NCBI RefSeq assembly: GCF_015326965.1
Contig: NZ_CP017659.1
Span: 124,001-188,000, forward strand
Origin: Paenibacillus sp. JZ16
GTDB taxonomy: Bacteria > Bacillota > Bacilli > Paenibacillales > Paenibacillaceae
Length of the DNA stretch: 64,000 nucleotides
Reading direction: 5' to 3'
The translations under genes were made by a program, and so were the position numbers. The notes beneath the pieces were generated by a model that was given only the letters and a program-made list of their open reading frames with translations, made no database searches and was not told where the DNA came from. Positions 1 to 8,518 of this stretch are shown here, piece after piece. How positions within the stretch are numbered: position 1 is the stretch's first letter; each line of letters begins with the position of its first letter.

Positions 1-2
1 CA

Positions 3-101
3 AAAAAAGATGAGACCTTGTTCTTACGGGACAGGTGGCAAGCAATAGATCGAACAAATGATCGGTTTAAAAGGAACTATGATATATTTGGAAAAATATA
101 A
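3..101 (+). CDS. 3' end of a CDS running off the left edge
   Basis: An open frame enters from the left edge and stops at a TAA at 99-101, giving about 32 C-terminal residues. They are rich in charged residues and end in DIFGKI. I do not recognise the family. Codon choice looks ordinary, but the stretch is too short to prove that it is coding; the sequence left of the window would decide. Confidence 0.35.
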   Translation, partial: KKDETLFLRDRWQAIDRTNDRFKRNYDIFGKI

Positions 102-417
102 CTAAATTATATAAATTATATGAATTTAAACAAGATTAAGGCTAACTACTCAGGAAGAAAGTTGTGTTTTTGGCTTCTATATGGCCTAGTGTCACTGTTT
201 ATAATGAAGAGCATCATTAAATTTATGGGTTATGAAGGAGATTCTAATGCTTTCATCATAGCGGCTAGTAATTTAAGGGAGAGGAGCACCTAGTAGAGGT
301 GGTAAGTAAGATTTTATCATATGGAAATGAATCGTAATGTTGATTTCGAAAAGCATTCCCGTATACCGTTTGGCATTCAAGTCCATCCTAGGACTAAAAA
401 CATAAGGGTGGGCGCAC
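102..417. other. Intergenic region before the YugN-like gene
   Basis: This A+T-rich stretch separates the left-edge fragment from the YugN-like gene. I see no convincing terminator or RNA gene. One 29-residue open frame at 204-293 lacks a ribosome binding site and any recognisable similarity. The YugN promoter probably lies within this stretch, but no hexamer pair stands out. Confidence 0.4.
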
Positions 418-831
418 ATGATTAATTTGGAATCGAGATTGGAGAATATCGAAGACCGTTTTGTGAATATAGACACCTATCTATGTAAACATGAGTTTAC
501 GTTAGCCGGCAATTGGGATTATAAGCATGGTTATCTGGACAGGCGCTTGGATCAGGAGCGGATGGTGTGGCTTCGGATCCCTTTTCTGGTCACCAAAGGC
601 AGCCTGGATGGCGAATGCGGCGGTTGTCATGCTACGATAAAGCTCGGCCGTCCATTCGTATTTAGACATATATACAATACGGGAACCGACAAGCATGCAG
701 CACCTCGTTTATTAGGAGCACTCTTTGATCAATTCCAGGCTCCGATCGACCCTGACGCATCGGTGGACGAGATGTGGATTGAACAAGCACGAAAAGTCTT
801 GGATGAAGTGGAGACAGGGTACTTGCACTGA
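418..831 (+). CDS. YugN-like family protein
   Basis: This small cytoplasmic protein of 137 residues resembles the YugN family of Bacillales, whose function is unknown. The family pattern is visible: an N-terminal helix, a central segment reading AGNWDYKHGYLDRRLD, and a strand-rich part with WLRIPF. The acidic C-terminus is helical. The ATG follows a GGGTGG-type ribosome binding site at normal distance. The gene is alone on its strand and is followed by two terminator hairpins, so it is probably monocistronic. The family assignment is by motif memory; no role should be inferred. Confidence 0.7.
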   Translation: MINLESRLENIEDRFVNIDTYLCKHEFTLAGNWDYKHGYLDRRLDQERMVWLRIPFLVTKGSLDGECGGCHATIKLGRPFVFRHIYNTGTDKHAAPRLLGALFDQFQAPIDPDASVDEMWIEQARKVLDEVETGYLH

Positions 832-847
832 TACTCGGCGCTAACGA

Positions 848-877
848 GGAGATCAAGTTTGCTTGATCTCTTTTTTT
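848..877 (+). terminator. Rho-independent terminator after the YugN-like gene
   Basis: An 8-bp inverted repeat (AGATCAAG / CTTGATCT) is followed by seven T residues, 20 bases after the stop codon. Confidence 0.85.
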
Positions 878-897
878 ATAGTTACATCATAATAAGC

Positions 898-939
898 AAG
901 GAGCTCTGACGTTTGCTGCGGTCAAAGGGCTCCTTTTTT
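898..939 (+). terminator. Second hairpin with T-tract
   Basis: AAGGAGC and GGCTCCTT pair across a longer imperfect stem (CTCTGAC / GTCAAAG) and are followed by six T residues. It lies in tandem with the terminator at 848-877 and before the large glycosidase, so it insulates the two genes. Confidence 0.75.
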
Positions 940-1102
940 GTATGAGTGAACAGAATAGGGGATTAAAGAATATCCTTTGAAAAATTAAGTATTTTCGTAA
1001 AAGCGGGCTCAATGTTAAAACATCCTGATATAGTTGGAGAAACTGGCTTCAATATGTGCCAACTTGGATCAATTAAATAAATGAAGAAGGTGATACCCAC
1101 CC

Positions 1103-4100
1103 ATGAACAAAAAAACATTATTTAATGATGGATGGACATTTGCAAAAAGCAGTCTTGATCATACGGATTCGGCGAATCTGAAATTCCAACCCGTGGATAT
1201 TCCCCATGATTGGCTTATTTATAACACGGAGAATTTATATGAAAACAGCATAGGCTGGTACCGGAAGCAATGGACGTGGAATGGCGATGGAGCTCAGGTT
1301 CTGCTGTGTTTTGACGGGGTGTATATGGATTCTTCCGTCTATGTCAATGGTCATTGCGTGGGTGAATGGAAGTATGGCTATTCCTCCTTCGAACACGAAA
1401 TCACGGATTTCCTGGCAGAAGGGGAGAATGACATCGTTGTGAAGGTTGTGTTTCAAAGTCCGAACAGCCGGTGGTATTCGGGAGCGGGCATCTATCGTAA
1501 TGTGTGGTTAAAGATAAGGGAAGCGAACCATATCGCAACAGACGGCATTTATATATCAACAAAATGTCAGGAAAATGAATGGTTGGTCGAAGTCGACACA
1601 GAAATGAATATCGTAGATGATGTGGTCATCAACCATACGCTCCTGAAGGATGGTCAGAGGATCGCAGAGGTGTCCAATTGCGTCAACGCTAGCAGCACTG
1701 GCAATTTAACGAATACACAAACGATAGCTGTTGAGCGTCCATGGCTCTGGAGCCCTGATGAACCTCATCTGTATCAGTTGGTTACCGAGATGCGGGTGAC
1801 TGGAATGGATCTTCCGACTGACCAGTACGATGAAATGGTAGAATCGGTATCGCACAACGTGGGATTCCGCCATATTCAGCTTGATTCGAATCAGGGGTTC
1901 CTTCTGAACGGCCGCAAACTGAAATTGAACGGCGTATGCGAGCATCATGATCTCGGAGCTCTGGGTGCAGCGTTTAACAAAACGGCCTTAGCCAGAAGGT
2001 TTGCTATTCTGAAAGACATGGGGGTTAATGCGATCCGCACCGCTCACAATATGCCTGCGAAGGAATGGATGGATCTTGCGGATGAAATGGGGCTGCTGAT
2101 CGTATCGGAAGCCTTTGATATGTGGGAAAGACCGAAAACCCCTTATGATTATGCAAGATTTTTCCCGGATTGGGTTCAGCGCGACGTGAAGAGCTGGGTC
2201 AAACGGGATCGGAACCATCCGTCCCTTATCATGTGGAGCATCGGGAATGAAATATATGATACCCATGCGGATGAGAGGGGGCAGGAAATAACAAGAATGC
2301 TGATGGCGGAGGTCCAAAGATACGATCCCAAGCAAAATGCAAGCGTTACCATCGGGTCGAATTATATGCCTTGGGATAACGCTCAGTTATGTGCCGATAT
2401 CGTAAAGGTGGCAGGTTATAACTATGCCGAGAAGTATTACGAGAAGCATCATCAGGCACATCCGGATTGGATCATCTATGGCAGCGAGACCGCATCGGTC
2501 GTACAAAGCCGAGGCATCTATCATTTCCCGTTTGAAAAGTCCATTCTGGCCGATGACGACGAGCAGTGTTCCTCCCTTGGAAACAGCTCGACCAGTTGGG
2601 GGGCGAAATCGGCGGAGGCCTGCATTCTGGCAGAGCGAGATATGCCCTTCTCGCTGGGACAGTTTATATGGACCGGATTCGATTATATTGGAGAACCTAC
2701 GCCGTATCATACCAAAAACTCTTATTTCGGACAGATCGATACGGCAACCTTCAAGAAAGATTCTTATTATATCTATCAAGCAGCCTGGACGGATTACAAA
2801 ACGAAACCCATGGTGCATCTGCTGCCATACTGGGATTTCAACGACGGCCAAATGATCGATGTTCGCATCTGTTCCAATGCGCCAAGCGTCGAGCTGCAGC
2901 TGAATGGGGAAACCATCGGTACGCATGATATTGACCATGCACACGGAAGACAGCTGGTGGGTTGGTGGAAGATTCCTTATGCAAAAGGCGAATTGAAAGC
3001 GATCGCTTATGACGAAGCTGGCCGTATCGTGGCTGAGGATACAAGAACCTCTTTTGGCGATGCCAAGCGTATTGTTTTGTGCCCGGATAAAGAAGAATTA
3101 ACAGCCGATGGAACAGACCTCATCTTCCTGGAAATTGCGATGGAGGATGAGGACGGCCATTCCGTCGAGAACGCGAATAACCGGGTAGAGGTGCATGTGA
3201 CGGGTGCCGGGCGGTTGCTTGGACTCGATAACGGAGACAGCACGGATTACGATCCGTACAAAGGCCGGAGCCGAAGATTGTTCAGCGGCAAGCTGATGGC
3301 AATCATCGGAGCCACATTGGAGCCTGGCCCAATTCGAATCGAAGTGTCTTCCAATGGTTTGGAGAGCCGATGCCTACATCTGACATCCATCCCTGCGCAG
3401 GATGAATTGACAAAGGGCATATCGGCAAGCATGAATAACGAAGAGGGGCCGTGCCTCACGGGGAACATGCTCGAGCTTCCGCTTCGCAAGATTGAACTGA
3501 TCAGCGAAGGAGGTCAATCATTTCATCCGTCCAATCGGGAAATGGTGGTGCGTGCACTGTTACATCCACCGGAGACCTCTTATCAAGAGGTTGAATGGGC
3601 TGTCGTGAATGATGCCGGCATTGAATCCAATATCGCCAGCGTGGAAGCGGATGGCCATGAAGCCATCGTAACTGCTCTTGGCGACGGTGAGTTTCGTTTG
3701 AGATGTACGAGTCGGAACGGGACGGATAAAACCAAGCTCATCTCCCAGCTTGAATTTCAAGTTGACGGTTTGGGTGCGGCCTACAAAGACGCATACTCCT
3801 TCATCTCCGCAGGACTGTATGATTACAGTCAAGGTGATGTGGGAAACGGGAACGAAAGAGGCGTAGCTACGAGCAGAGACGGCGAGACGCAAGTCGGATT
3901 TCGGGACATCGATTTCGGTCCCCATGGCTCCGATACGATCACCATTCCGATATTTGCACTCTCAAGCGAAGCGTACTCGCTGCAAATCTGGGAAGGCATG
4001 CCTGGTGAGGAGGGCAGCTCCTTGCTGGCCGACTGCACTTATCAGAAAGAGTCCAAGTGGAACGTGTATCAGGAAGAAACCTACCGGCTATCCAAGAAGC

Positions 4101-4582
4101 TGCGCGGCATCACGTCAATATGCTTTGTCCTGCGCCAGAAGGTGCACATCAAAGGGTTTTATTTTCAAGCGGGGAATCGGGCCTTCGAGCAGCATTATGC
4201 CGCAGATGGTGATCGAATCTACGGAGATAGCTTTACGATTATGGATGACAAGGCTGTTGAAGGTATAGGAAATAATGTTTCCCTCGAGTTTGACCTAATG
4301 GATTTCTCAGAAGCAGGCACTTCAAAACTGATTGTGTACGGGCGCTCGGCCATAGATAAAAACACGATTCATATCCGGTTTGCCAATTCGGCGGGAGAAA
4401 GCAATCAGCTTGTTGAATTTACGCAAACTGATGGATACGAAGAGCAAGTGTTCGATCTGGAGCATGTGAACGGCAAACAGAAGGTGACGTTCATCTTCCT
4501 GCCGGGAAGCCAGTTTGATTTTGGCTGGTTCCGGTTTGTACGATCCGGTTTCATAATACAAGGGGTGACTCAAGGCTGCTGA
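1103..4582 (+). CDS. Glycoside hydrolase family 2 protein (beta-galactosidase-like)
   Basis: This 1159-residue enzyme belongs to glycoside hydrolase family 2, whose members remove beta-linked galactose, glucuronate or mannose with retention. The N-terminal jelly-roll sugar-binding domain spans about 1-145, followed by an immunoglobulin-like domain and the TIM barrel (about 260-560). The acid/base residue is probably E383 in WSIGNE and the nucleophile E462 in YGSETAS. A DUF4982-type domain starts near 585. The last 350 residues look like Ig-like and carbohydrate-binding modules, making it longer than LacZ. No signal peptide is visible, so it is probably cytoplasmic despite the binding modules. 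The start has a GAAGGTGAT ribosome binding site. Substrate cannot be read from sequence. Confidence 0.88.
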   Translation: MNKKTLFNDGWTFAKSSLDHTDSANLKFQPVDIPHDWLIYNTENLYENSIGWYRKQWTWNGDGAQVLLCFDGVYMDSSVYVNGHCVGEWKYGYSSFEHEITDFLAEGENDIVVKVVFQSPNSRWYSGAGIYRNVWLKIREANHIATDGIYISTKCQENEWLVEVDTEMNIVDDVVINHTLLKDGQRIAEVSNCVNASSTGNLTNTQTIAVERPWLWSPDEPHLYQLVTEMRVTGMDLPTDQYDEMVESVSHNVGFRHIQLDSNQGFLLNGRKLKLNGVCEHHDLGALGAAFNKTALARRFAILKDMGVNAIRTAHNMPAKEWMDLADEMGLLIVSEAFDMWERPKTPYDYARFFPDWVQRDVKSWVKRDRNHPSLIMWSIGNEIYDTHADERGQEITRMLMAEVQRYDPKQNASVTIGSNYMPWDNAQLCADIVKVAGYNYAEKYYEKHHQAHPDWIIYGSETASVVQSRGIYHFPFEKSILADDDEQCSSLGNSSTSWGAKSAEACILAERDMPFSLGQFIWTGFDYIGEPTPYHTKNSYFGQIDTATFKKDSYYIYQAAWTDYKTKPMVHLLPYWDFNDGQMIDVRICSNAPSVELQLNGETIGTHDIDHAHGRQLVGWWKIPYAKGELKAIAYDEAGRIVAEDTRTSFGDAKRIVLCPDKEELTADGTDLIFLEIAMEDEDGHSVENANNRVEVHVTGAGRLLGLDNGDSTDYDPYKGRSRRLFSGKLMAIIGATLEPGPIRIEVSSNGLESRCLHLTSIPAQDELTKGISASMNNEEGPCLTGNMLELPLRKIELISEGGQSFHPSNREMVVRALLHPPETSYQEVEWAVVNDAGIESNIASVEADGHEAIVTALGDGEFRLRCTSRNGTDKTKLISQLEFQVDGLGAAYKDAYSFISAGLYDYSQGDVGNGNERGVATSRDGETQVGFRDIDFGPHGSDTITIPIFALSSEAYSLQIWEGMPGEEGSSLLADCTYQKESKWNVYQEETYRLSKKLRGITSICFVLRQKVHIKGFYFQAGNRAFEQHYAADGDRIYGDSFTIMDDKAVEGIGNNVSLEFDLMDFSEAGTSKLIVYGRSAIDKNTIHIRFANSAGESNQLVEFTQTDGYEEQVFDLEHVNGKQKVTFIFLPGSQFDFGWFRFVRSGFIIQGVTQGC

Positions 4583-4604
4583 TCCAATCGGCAGCCTTCT
4601 TTTG
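4572..4604 (+). terminator. Terminator overlapping the GH2 stop codon
   Basis: AAGGCTGC (4572-4579) pairs with GCAGCCTT (4591-4598), followed by a T-rich run. The left arm lies in the last codons of the glycosidase, so the stop codon sits in the loop. Confidence 0.8.
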
Positions 4605-4704
4605 TTAGGAATTGAGGTAAGGTCCATCTGAACGGATCGATAGGATTTTAATTAACCCTGCGGTATAATTAAATGATCGACATACCTGGATGGAAGGGAC
4701 CGTG

Positions 4705-5490
4705 ATGGAAATGAAGCAAACCAATAACCCGAGGAGTAAAAGAGGGCGCAGGATTGTCATATGGACCCTGTCTATATTAGTCATTATTACCATAGCAGCT
4801 AGTGTTCTACTGGATTCTCTTACTTACAAACCGCTCGATGAAGCGAAAGCGGTGTTTCAAAGTGATACGAAAGTAGTTGTCGAACACCTCAAGGACGGCT
4901 ATCGTTTCGAGCCGGTGGGCGGGGAGATGACCCAGCCTGACATTATTTTTTATCCGGGTGGATTGGTGGAGCCTGAAAGTTATGCGCCTTTTGCCAAGAG
5001 AATGGCGGAGAAGGGGCACCGCGTATATATTGCATCCATGCCTTTGAATCTCGCCTTCTTCGGACAGAATAAAGCGGATTCCTTCATATCGGAGCATCAA
5101 GACAGACGTTATGTCATTGGCGGGCATTCCTTAGGCGGGGTTTTTGCTACGAGATATGCTGCTGAACATGCGGATGTCATTGATGGGGTTTACTTCATGG
5201 CATCCTACGCGGATGATGGAGGCAAGCTAAACGGGTTGAATATGTCCGCGCTTCAAATCACCGGTACGCAGGATGGCGTTCTTGATCGAACCGAGTGGGA
5301 AGCTGCAAGAAAGAACCTGCCGAACGATACGACATACGTGGATATTGCGGGCGGCAATCACGGACAATTCGGTTCTTACGGTTTCCAAAAGGGAGACAAC
5401 GAAGCTTCCTTAACCCCAGCAGAGCAGTTGATCGAAGTGACGGAAGCCATGGACCTCTGGATCCAGGGACTCGATTCGTTTCAACGCTGA
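4705..5490 (+). CDS. Membrane-anchored alpha/beta hydrolase
   Basis: This is a 261-residue alpha/beta-hydrolase-fold protein. A basic N-terminus and one hydrophobic segment (about residues 15-37) suggest a membrane anchor with the catalytic part outside. The nucleophile elbow is GGHSLGG (Ser 142). The likely acid is the Asp in GTQDGVL and the likely base the His in GGNHGQFG. The pattern resembles the Abhydrolase_5 group. The ATG at 4705 is preferred because GGAAGGG lies at proper distance; an ATG 15 bases upstream would place that site inside the gene. Substrate unknown. Confidence 0.8.
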   Translation: MEMKQTNNPRSKRGRRIVIWTLSILVIITIAASVLLDSLTYKPLDEAKAVFQSDTKVVVEHLKDGYRFEPVGGEMTQPDIIFYPGGLVEPESYAPFAKRMAEKGHRVYIASMPLNLAFFGQNKADSFISEHQDRRYVIGGHSLGGVFATRYAAEHADVIDGVYFMASYADDGGKLNGLNMSALQITGTQDGVLDRTEWEAARKNLPNDTTYVDIAGGNHGQFGSYGFQKGDNEASLTPAEQLIEVTEAMDLWIQGLDSFQR

Positions 5491-5508
5491 AACTGAAATG
5501 TAACCCGA

Positions 5509-5537
5509 TTGAAACTTCTACGTATATAGGTTATAAA
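5509..5537 (+). promoter_or_regulatory. Putative sigma-A promoter before the prenyl synthase fusion
   Basis: TTGAAA, a 17-base spacer and TATAAA lie 46 bases before the start codon of the isoprenoid synthase gene. This suggests separate transcription from the upstream hydrolase. Confidence 0.5.
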
Positions 5538-5583
5538 CATGGGTACATGTTAAACACTTAAAGAAGTTGAGGGATTCCATCAT

Positions 5584-7968
5584 ATGAATGTGGCGTATAC
5601 AGACTATGCCGATACGGGATATCGGCGGGCTGAGCAGAAGGCAGCTCAGTATTTTGCATCACTTTATGTACAGGTTAAGGAAAAGAGTTATGTGCCGATC
5701 CTGACAGAGGACATTCTAATATGGAAAAGGAAGCATATTCATCGTCCTTCATGGCTGTCTTTTTTATCGCGCGGAAAGAAGAAACCGGATAGCCGGGATT
5801 ATCATAAATATATCGGCTGGCTTCATTATACAGGTGAATTGGATAATTACTTGGATCGAAGCATTTCCTATATTTATATGAGAGACCTGGGGATGGACCT
5901 GAATTCGCCTGACACGAAGGCCCGAATTCGGCGCGTTGCCCAAGATACCAAGAAACTTCTGCTTCGCTCGAACAATAGGAACGGTGGAGGTACGCCGGAT
6001 TACATGAGTTTGGCCGGGCTGTACCGATGGGCCCAGAAGGAAGGCATCGAGAATGCCGTGATTTGGGTCATTAACAAACTGAAGCTCGTGGCGACCCATA
6101 TCCCGGAGGAGATGGATGCGGACCAAGCTCAACGCAAATTGATTAAAATTATCGTAGGCGTTGTTATGCACGTCATCGAGGATATGAATGTCGAGACATC
6201 GCCTGCGGAGCGCTCAGCCCGCCTTGATGATGCTATCCGGCTGGGATATTCCTATGGGTTGACCTATCCTTTTATAGACGATCTGCTCGATTCAAGGGTA
6301 CTTAACGCTCAAGAGAAGGAACAGTACTCCCAGATGATACGTCAGGCGCTCCTTACTGGAACGGTACCGGAGCTTGGGCAGTGGAGCGGGAAGAACATGG
6401 ATCTCGTTCAATTCGTTCATAAGGAACTTCGGGATGCATTTGAGTATATTCAGGGACACCAACGCCCGGAAACGCAGCATGCTTTTTTCGAGCAGTCTAA
6501 TGTGTTTTTTCATTCCCAGCATATTGACCGCATTAAGGATCTGGGCAATCCCAATTACAGTAACGAGGAATTATATCTGCCAATCATCCTGAAATCATCG
6601 TCCTCCCGCTTGATCGTCCGTTCCGTTATCAGCGCTTCGGCGGATGAAGGCTTTGAGGACCGGACCTTCTTCTACGGTATCTACAACCAGCTGGCCGATG
6701 ATTTTGCCGATATGTTTCAGGATATGGAAGACGGGGCGGTAACCCCGTATACGTACTATTTAAAATATCGCGGTCAGCGTACGGATCTTATCAATCCTTT
6801 TGAAATGTACTGGGCGGTTATTTCCCATCTGATTCATGGGGTGTATCATTCGGACGCCAAGACGCGAGAGGTGATGCTGGACCGGGCCATTAACGGCCTG
6901 AAGCGTTGTAAGGAACGGGTCGGTGCTGAGAAATATAACGAAATCATGGATATTTTTGCATCCGGTAACCCGGAATTCAATCGGCTTGTCCAGCAAATGG
7001 TTCGAACAGCCGATCAGGTGGATTTCTTCGATAAGTTGCTGCGGGACCAGATGGTTACGGTGCTCCGAAACGAGCGGAAGGAAAAGGATTATTTTATCGA
7101 TACCATTAAAACCGTTCGAAATGAGATTAACAACAGCTTGCAAATCGCAAAGCCCCTTGGCATTCCACCCATGAAAGAGTCGCTGATTGACGCCGCCAAT
7201 TATACGCTCGATGGGGACGGCAAACGTCTAAGACCTATCTTGACTTGGGTTATGGCGGTCAACGAATACGGTTTGCAAGCTTCCGCCATCGTGCCGCTGC
7301 TAAGGTCGCTTGAATACATGCACACCGCTTCCTTAATATTCGATGATTTGCCGTCTCAGGATAACGCCTCTACCCGTAGAGGACGACCGACCCTGCATCG
7401 GGTTCATGATAGCGCCACGGCGGAAATCACCGGTTTGTTCCTGATTCAGAAGGCTATCGAAGAACAATCGTCCCTTGATGGGTTTGATCCCCAGACGGTA
7501 TTAAAGCTGATTCAATATTCGTCTCAGCGAGCGGGAGATATGTGTTCGGGCCAGGCGATGGATTTGAATTCAAAAGGGAAGGCATTGTCTTTGGAGGAGC
7601 TGAATACGGTATGTTATTACAAGACGGGCATTGCCTTCGAGGCATCTCTCGTCATGCCTGCCATCCTCGCTCAGGTGAAGGAGACCGAAATTGCGACATT
7701 GAAGAAATTCGCCTACCATGCGGGCATTGCCTTTCAGATTCAGGATGATTTGCTTGATGTGCAGGGCGATATGGAGCAGCTCGGGAAACCCGGAGGACAG
7801 GATGCGGAGAATAATACATCGACCTTTGTGAGCATTTTGGGTCAGGAAGGCGCCAGTCGGGAAATGTGGGAGCATTATTGCCTGGCTATGGAGGCGCTGC
7901 AGGAGATGCCGCGCAATTCGGCGTTTCTCAAGCATTTATTAAATTACATGGTAAATCGAGATCGTTAA
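5584..7968 (+). CDS. Two-domain isoprenoid synthase: N-terminal synthase-like half, C-terminal polyprenyl synthetase
   Basis: This 794-residue protein ends in a recognisable trans-polyprenyl diphosphate synthase (about 505-790). It has GDGKRLRP, the first Asp-rich motif DDLPSQD (587-593) followed by RRGRPTLH, a GQAMDL segment, YYKTG and the second Asp-rich motif QIQDDLLD (718-725). Such enzymes condense isopentenyl diphosphate with allylic diphosphates. The first 490 residues are not found in ordinary synthases, which are about 300 residues. They are helical and carry IDDLLD (231-236) and, 135 residues later, NQLADDFADMFQDMEDG (368-384). These resemble the two metal-binding motifs of class I terpene synthases. 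A bifunctional enzyme that makes and then cyclises a prenyl diphosphate is my inference. It could instead be one active and one regulatory domain. Confidence 0.8.
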   Translation: MNVAYTDYADTGYRRAEQKAAQYFASLYVQVKEKSYVPILTEDILIWKRKHIHRPSWLSFLSRGKKKPDSRDYHKYIGWLHYTGELDNYLDRSISYIYMRDLGMDLNSPDTKARIRRVAQDTKKLLLRSNNRNGGGTPDYMSLAGLYRWAQKEGIENAVIWVINKLKLVATHIPEEMDADQAQRKLIKIIVGVVMHVIEDMNVETSPAERSARLDDAIRLGYSYGLTYPFIDDLLDSRVLNAQEKEQYSQMIRQALLTGTVPELGQWSGKNMDLVQFVHKELRDAFEYIQGHQRPETQHAFFEQSNVFFHSQHIDRIKDLGNPNYSNEELYLPIILKSSSSRLIVRSVISASADEGFEDRTFFYGIYNQLADDFADMFQDMEDGAVTPYTYYLKYRGQRTDLINPFEMYWAVISHLIHGVYHSDAKTREVMLDRAINGLKRCKERVGAEKYNEIMDIFASGNPEFNRLVQQMVRTADQVDFFDKLLRDQMVTVLRNERKEKDYFIDTIKTVRNEINNSLQIAKPLGIPPMKESLIDAANYTLDGDGKRLRPILTWVMAVNEYGLQASAIVPLLRSLEYMHTASLIFDDLPSQDNASTRRGRPTLHRVHDSATAEITGLFLIQKAIEEQSSLDGFDPQTVLKLIQYSSQRAGDMCSGQAMDLNSKGKALSLEELNTVCYYKTGIAFEASLVMPAILAQVKETEIATLKKFAYHAGIAFQIQDDLLDVQGDMEQLGKPGGQDAENNTSTFVSILGQEGASREMWEHYCLAMEALQEMPRNSAFLKHLLNYMVNRDR

Positions 7969-8022
7969 ATTGCTTCTATTAAATTGTTAATGTTCAATCA
8001 TGAGAAAAATATCCCGAGAGGA

Positions 8023-8052
8023 AGTGTTGGCGTGAATGCCAGCACTTTTTTT
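8023..8052 (+). terminator. Terminator after the isoprenoid synthase fusion
   Basis: GTGTTGGC (8024-8031) and GCCAGCAC (8038-8045) form an 8-bp stem with one G-U pair, followed by seven T residues. Confidence 0.85.
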
Positions 8053-8126
8053 GGTTATGGCATTGGTTTAAGCCATGCTTGCTGCATGCGTGTTACAAGG
8101 ATGATATTGTGCAAAAGCAGCAATTC

Positions 8127-8394
8127 AGAAGAAACACAGCGTATTCCCTATAGATACAATAAGCCCTATGATACGCTTTTAGCCAGCGACCTGTCGCCGA
8201 TTGAAAGAACGCCCCGTCTGAGCACGCCGGTTAGTATCGTGGTTGGCGAACAAAGTCCTGAATCCATGCTGGAGGTTGGGAAGCAGCTAAGCCGAGCTAT
8301 TCCAAACGCCAAAAAAACGATTCTAGAGGGCCAAGATCATATGCCGGATCCGGAATGGTTGCTGCCATTACTCTCAAGCTTTCTTTACAAGTAG
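8127..8394 (+). pseudogene. C-terminal remnant of an alpha/beta hydrolase
   Basis: About 88 residues match the end of an alpha/beta hydrolase: a cap-region piece, then STPVSIVVGE, which is the strand before the catalytic acid, and EGQDHM, which carries the catalytic-His-like residue. The nucleophile half of a normal 250-270-residue enzyme is absent. The open frame extends upstream only through the terminator hairpin at 8023-8052, which is not plausible coding sequence. I read this as a decayed gene. A short expressed protein is possible but no ribosome binding site is evident. Confidence 0.65.
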
Positions 8395-8518
8395 TTAAAG
8401 TGGAGAAGAATAAAAGCGAGATTGTTTTTTTGATAAAAAAGTACAGTTCTTGCTGCAAGGAATTTGGTATGATGACCTCATAGCCAATCCAACTTGATAG
8501 GGGGCAACAGGATTTGAA

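Noticed and set aside
204..293. A 29-residue open frame in the left intergenic region
   Set aside because: It has no ribosome binding site and no similarity I recognise; it is short enough to be chance in A+T-rich DNA.
2387..2944. Long open frame on the minus strand inside the GH2 gene
   Set aside because: It is antisense to well-conserved GH2 coding sequence and has no ribosome binding site. The GH2 motifs decide the real strand.
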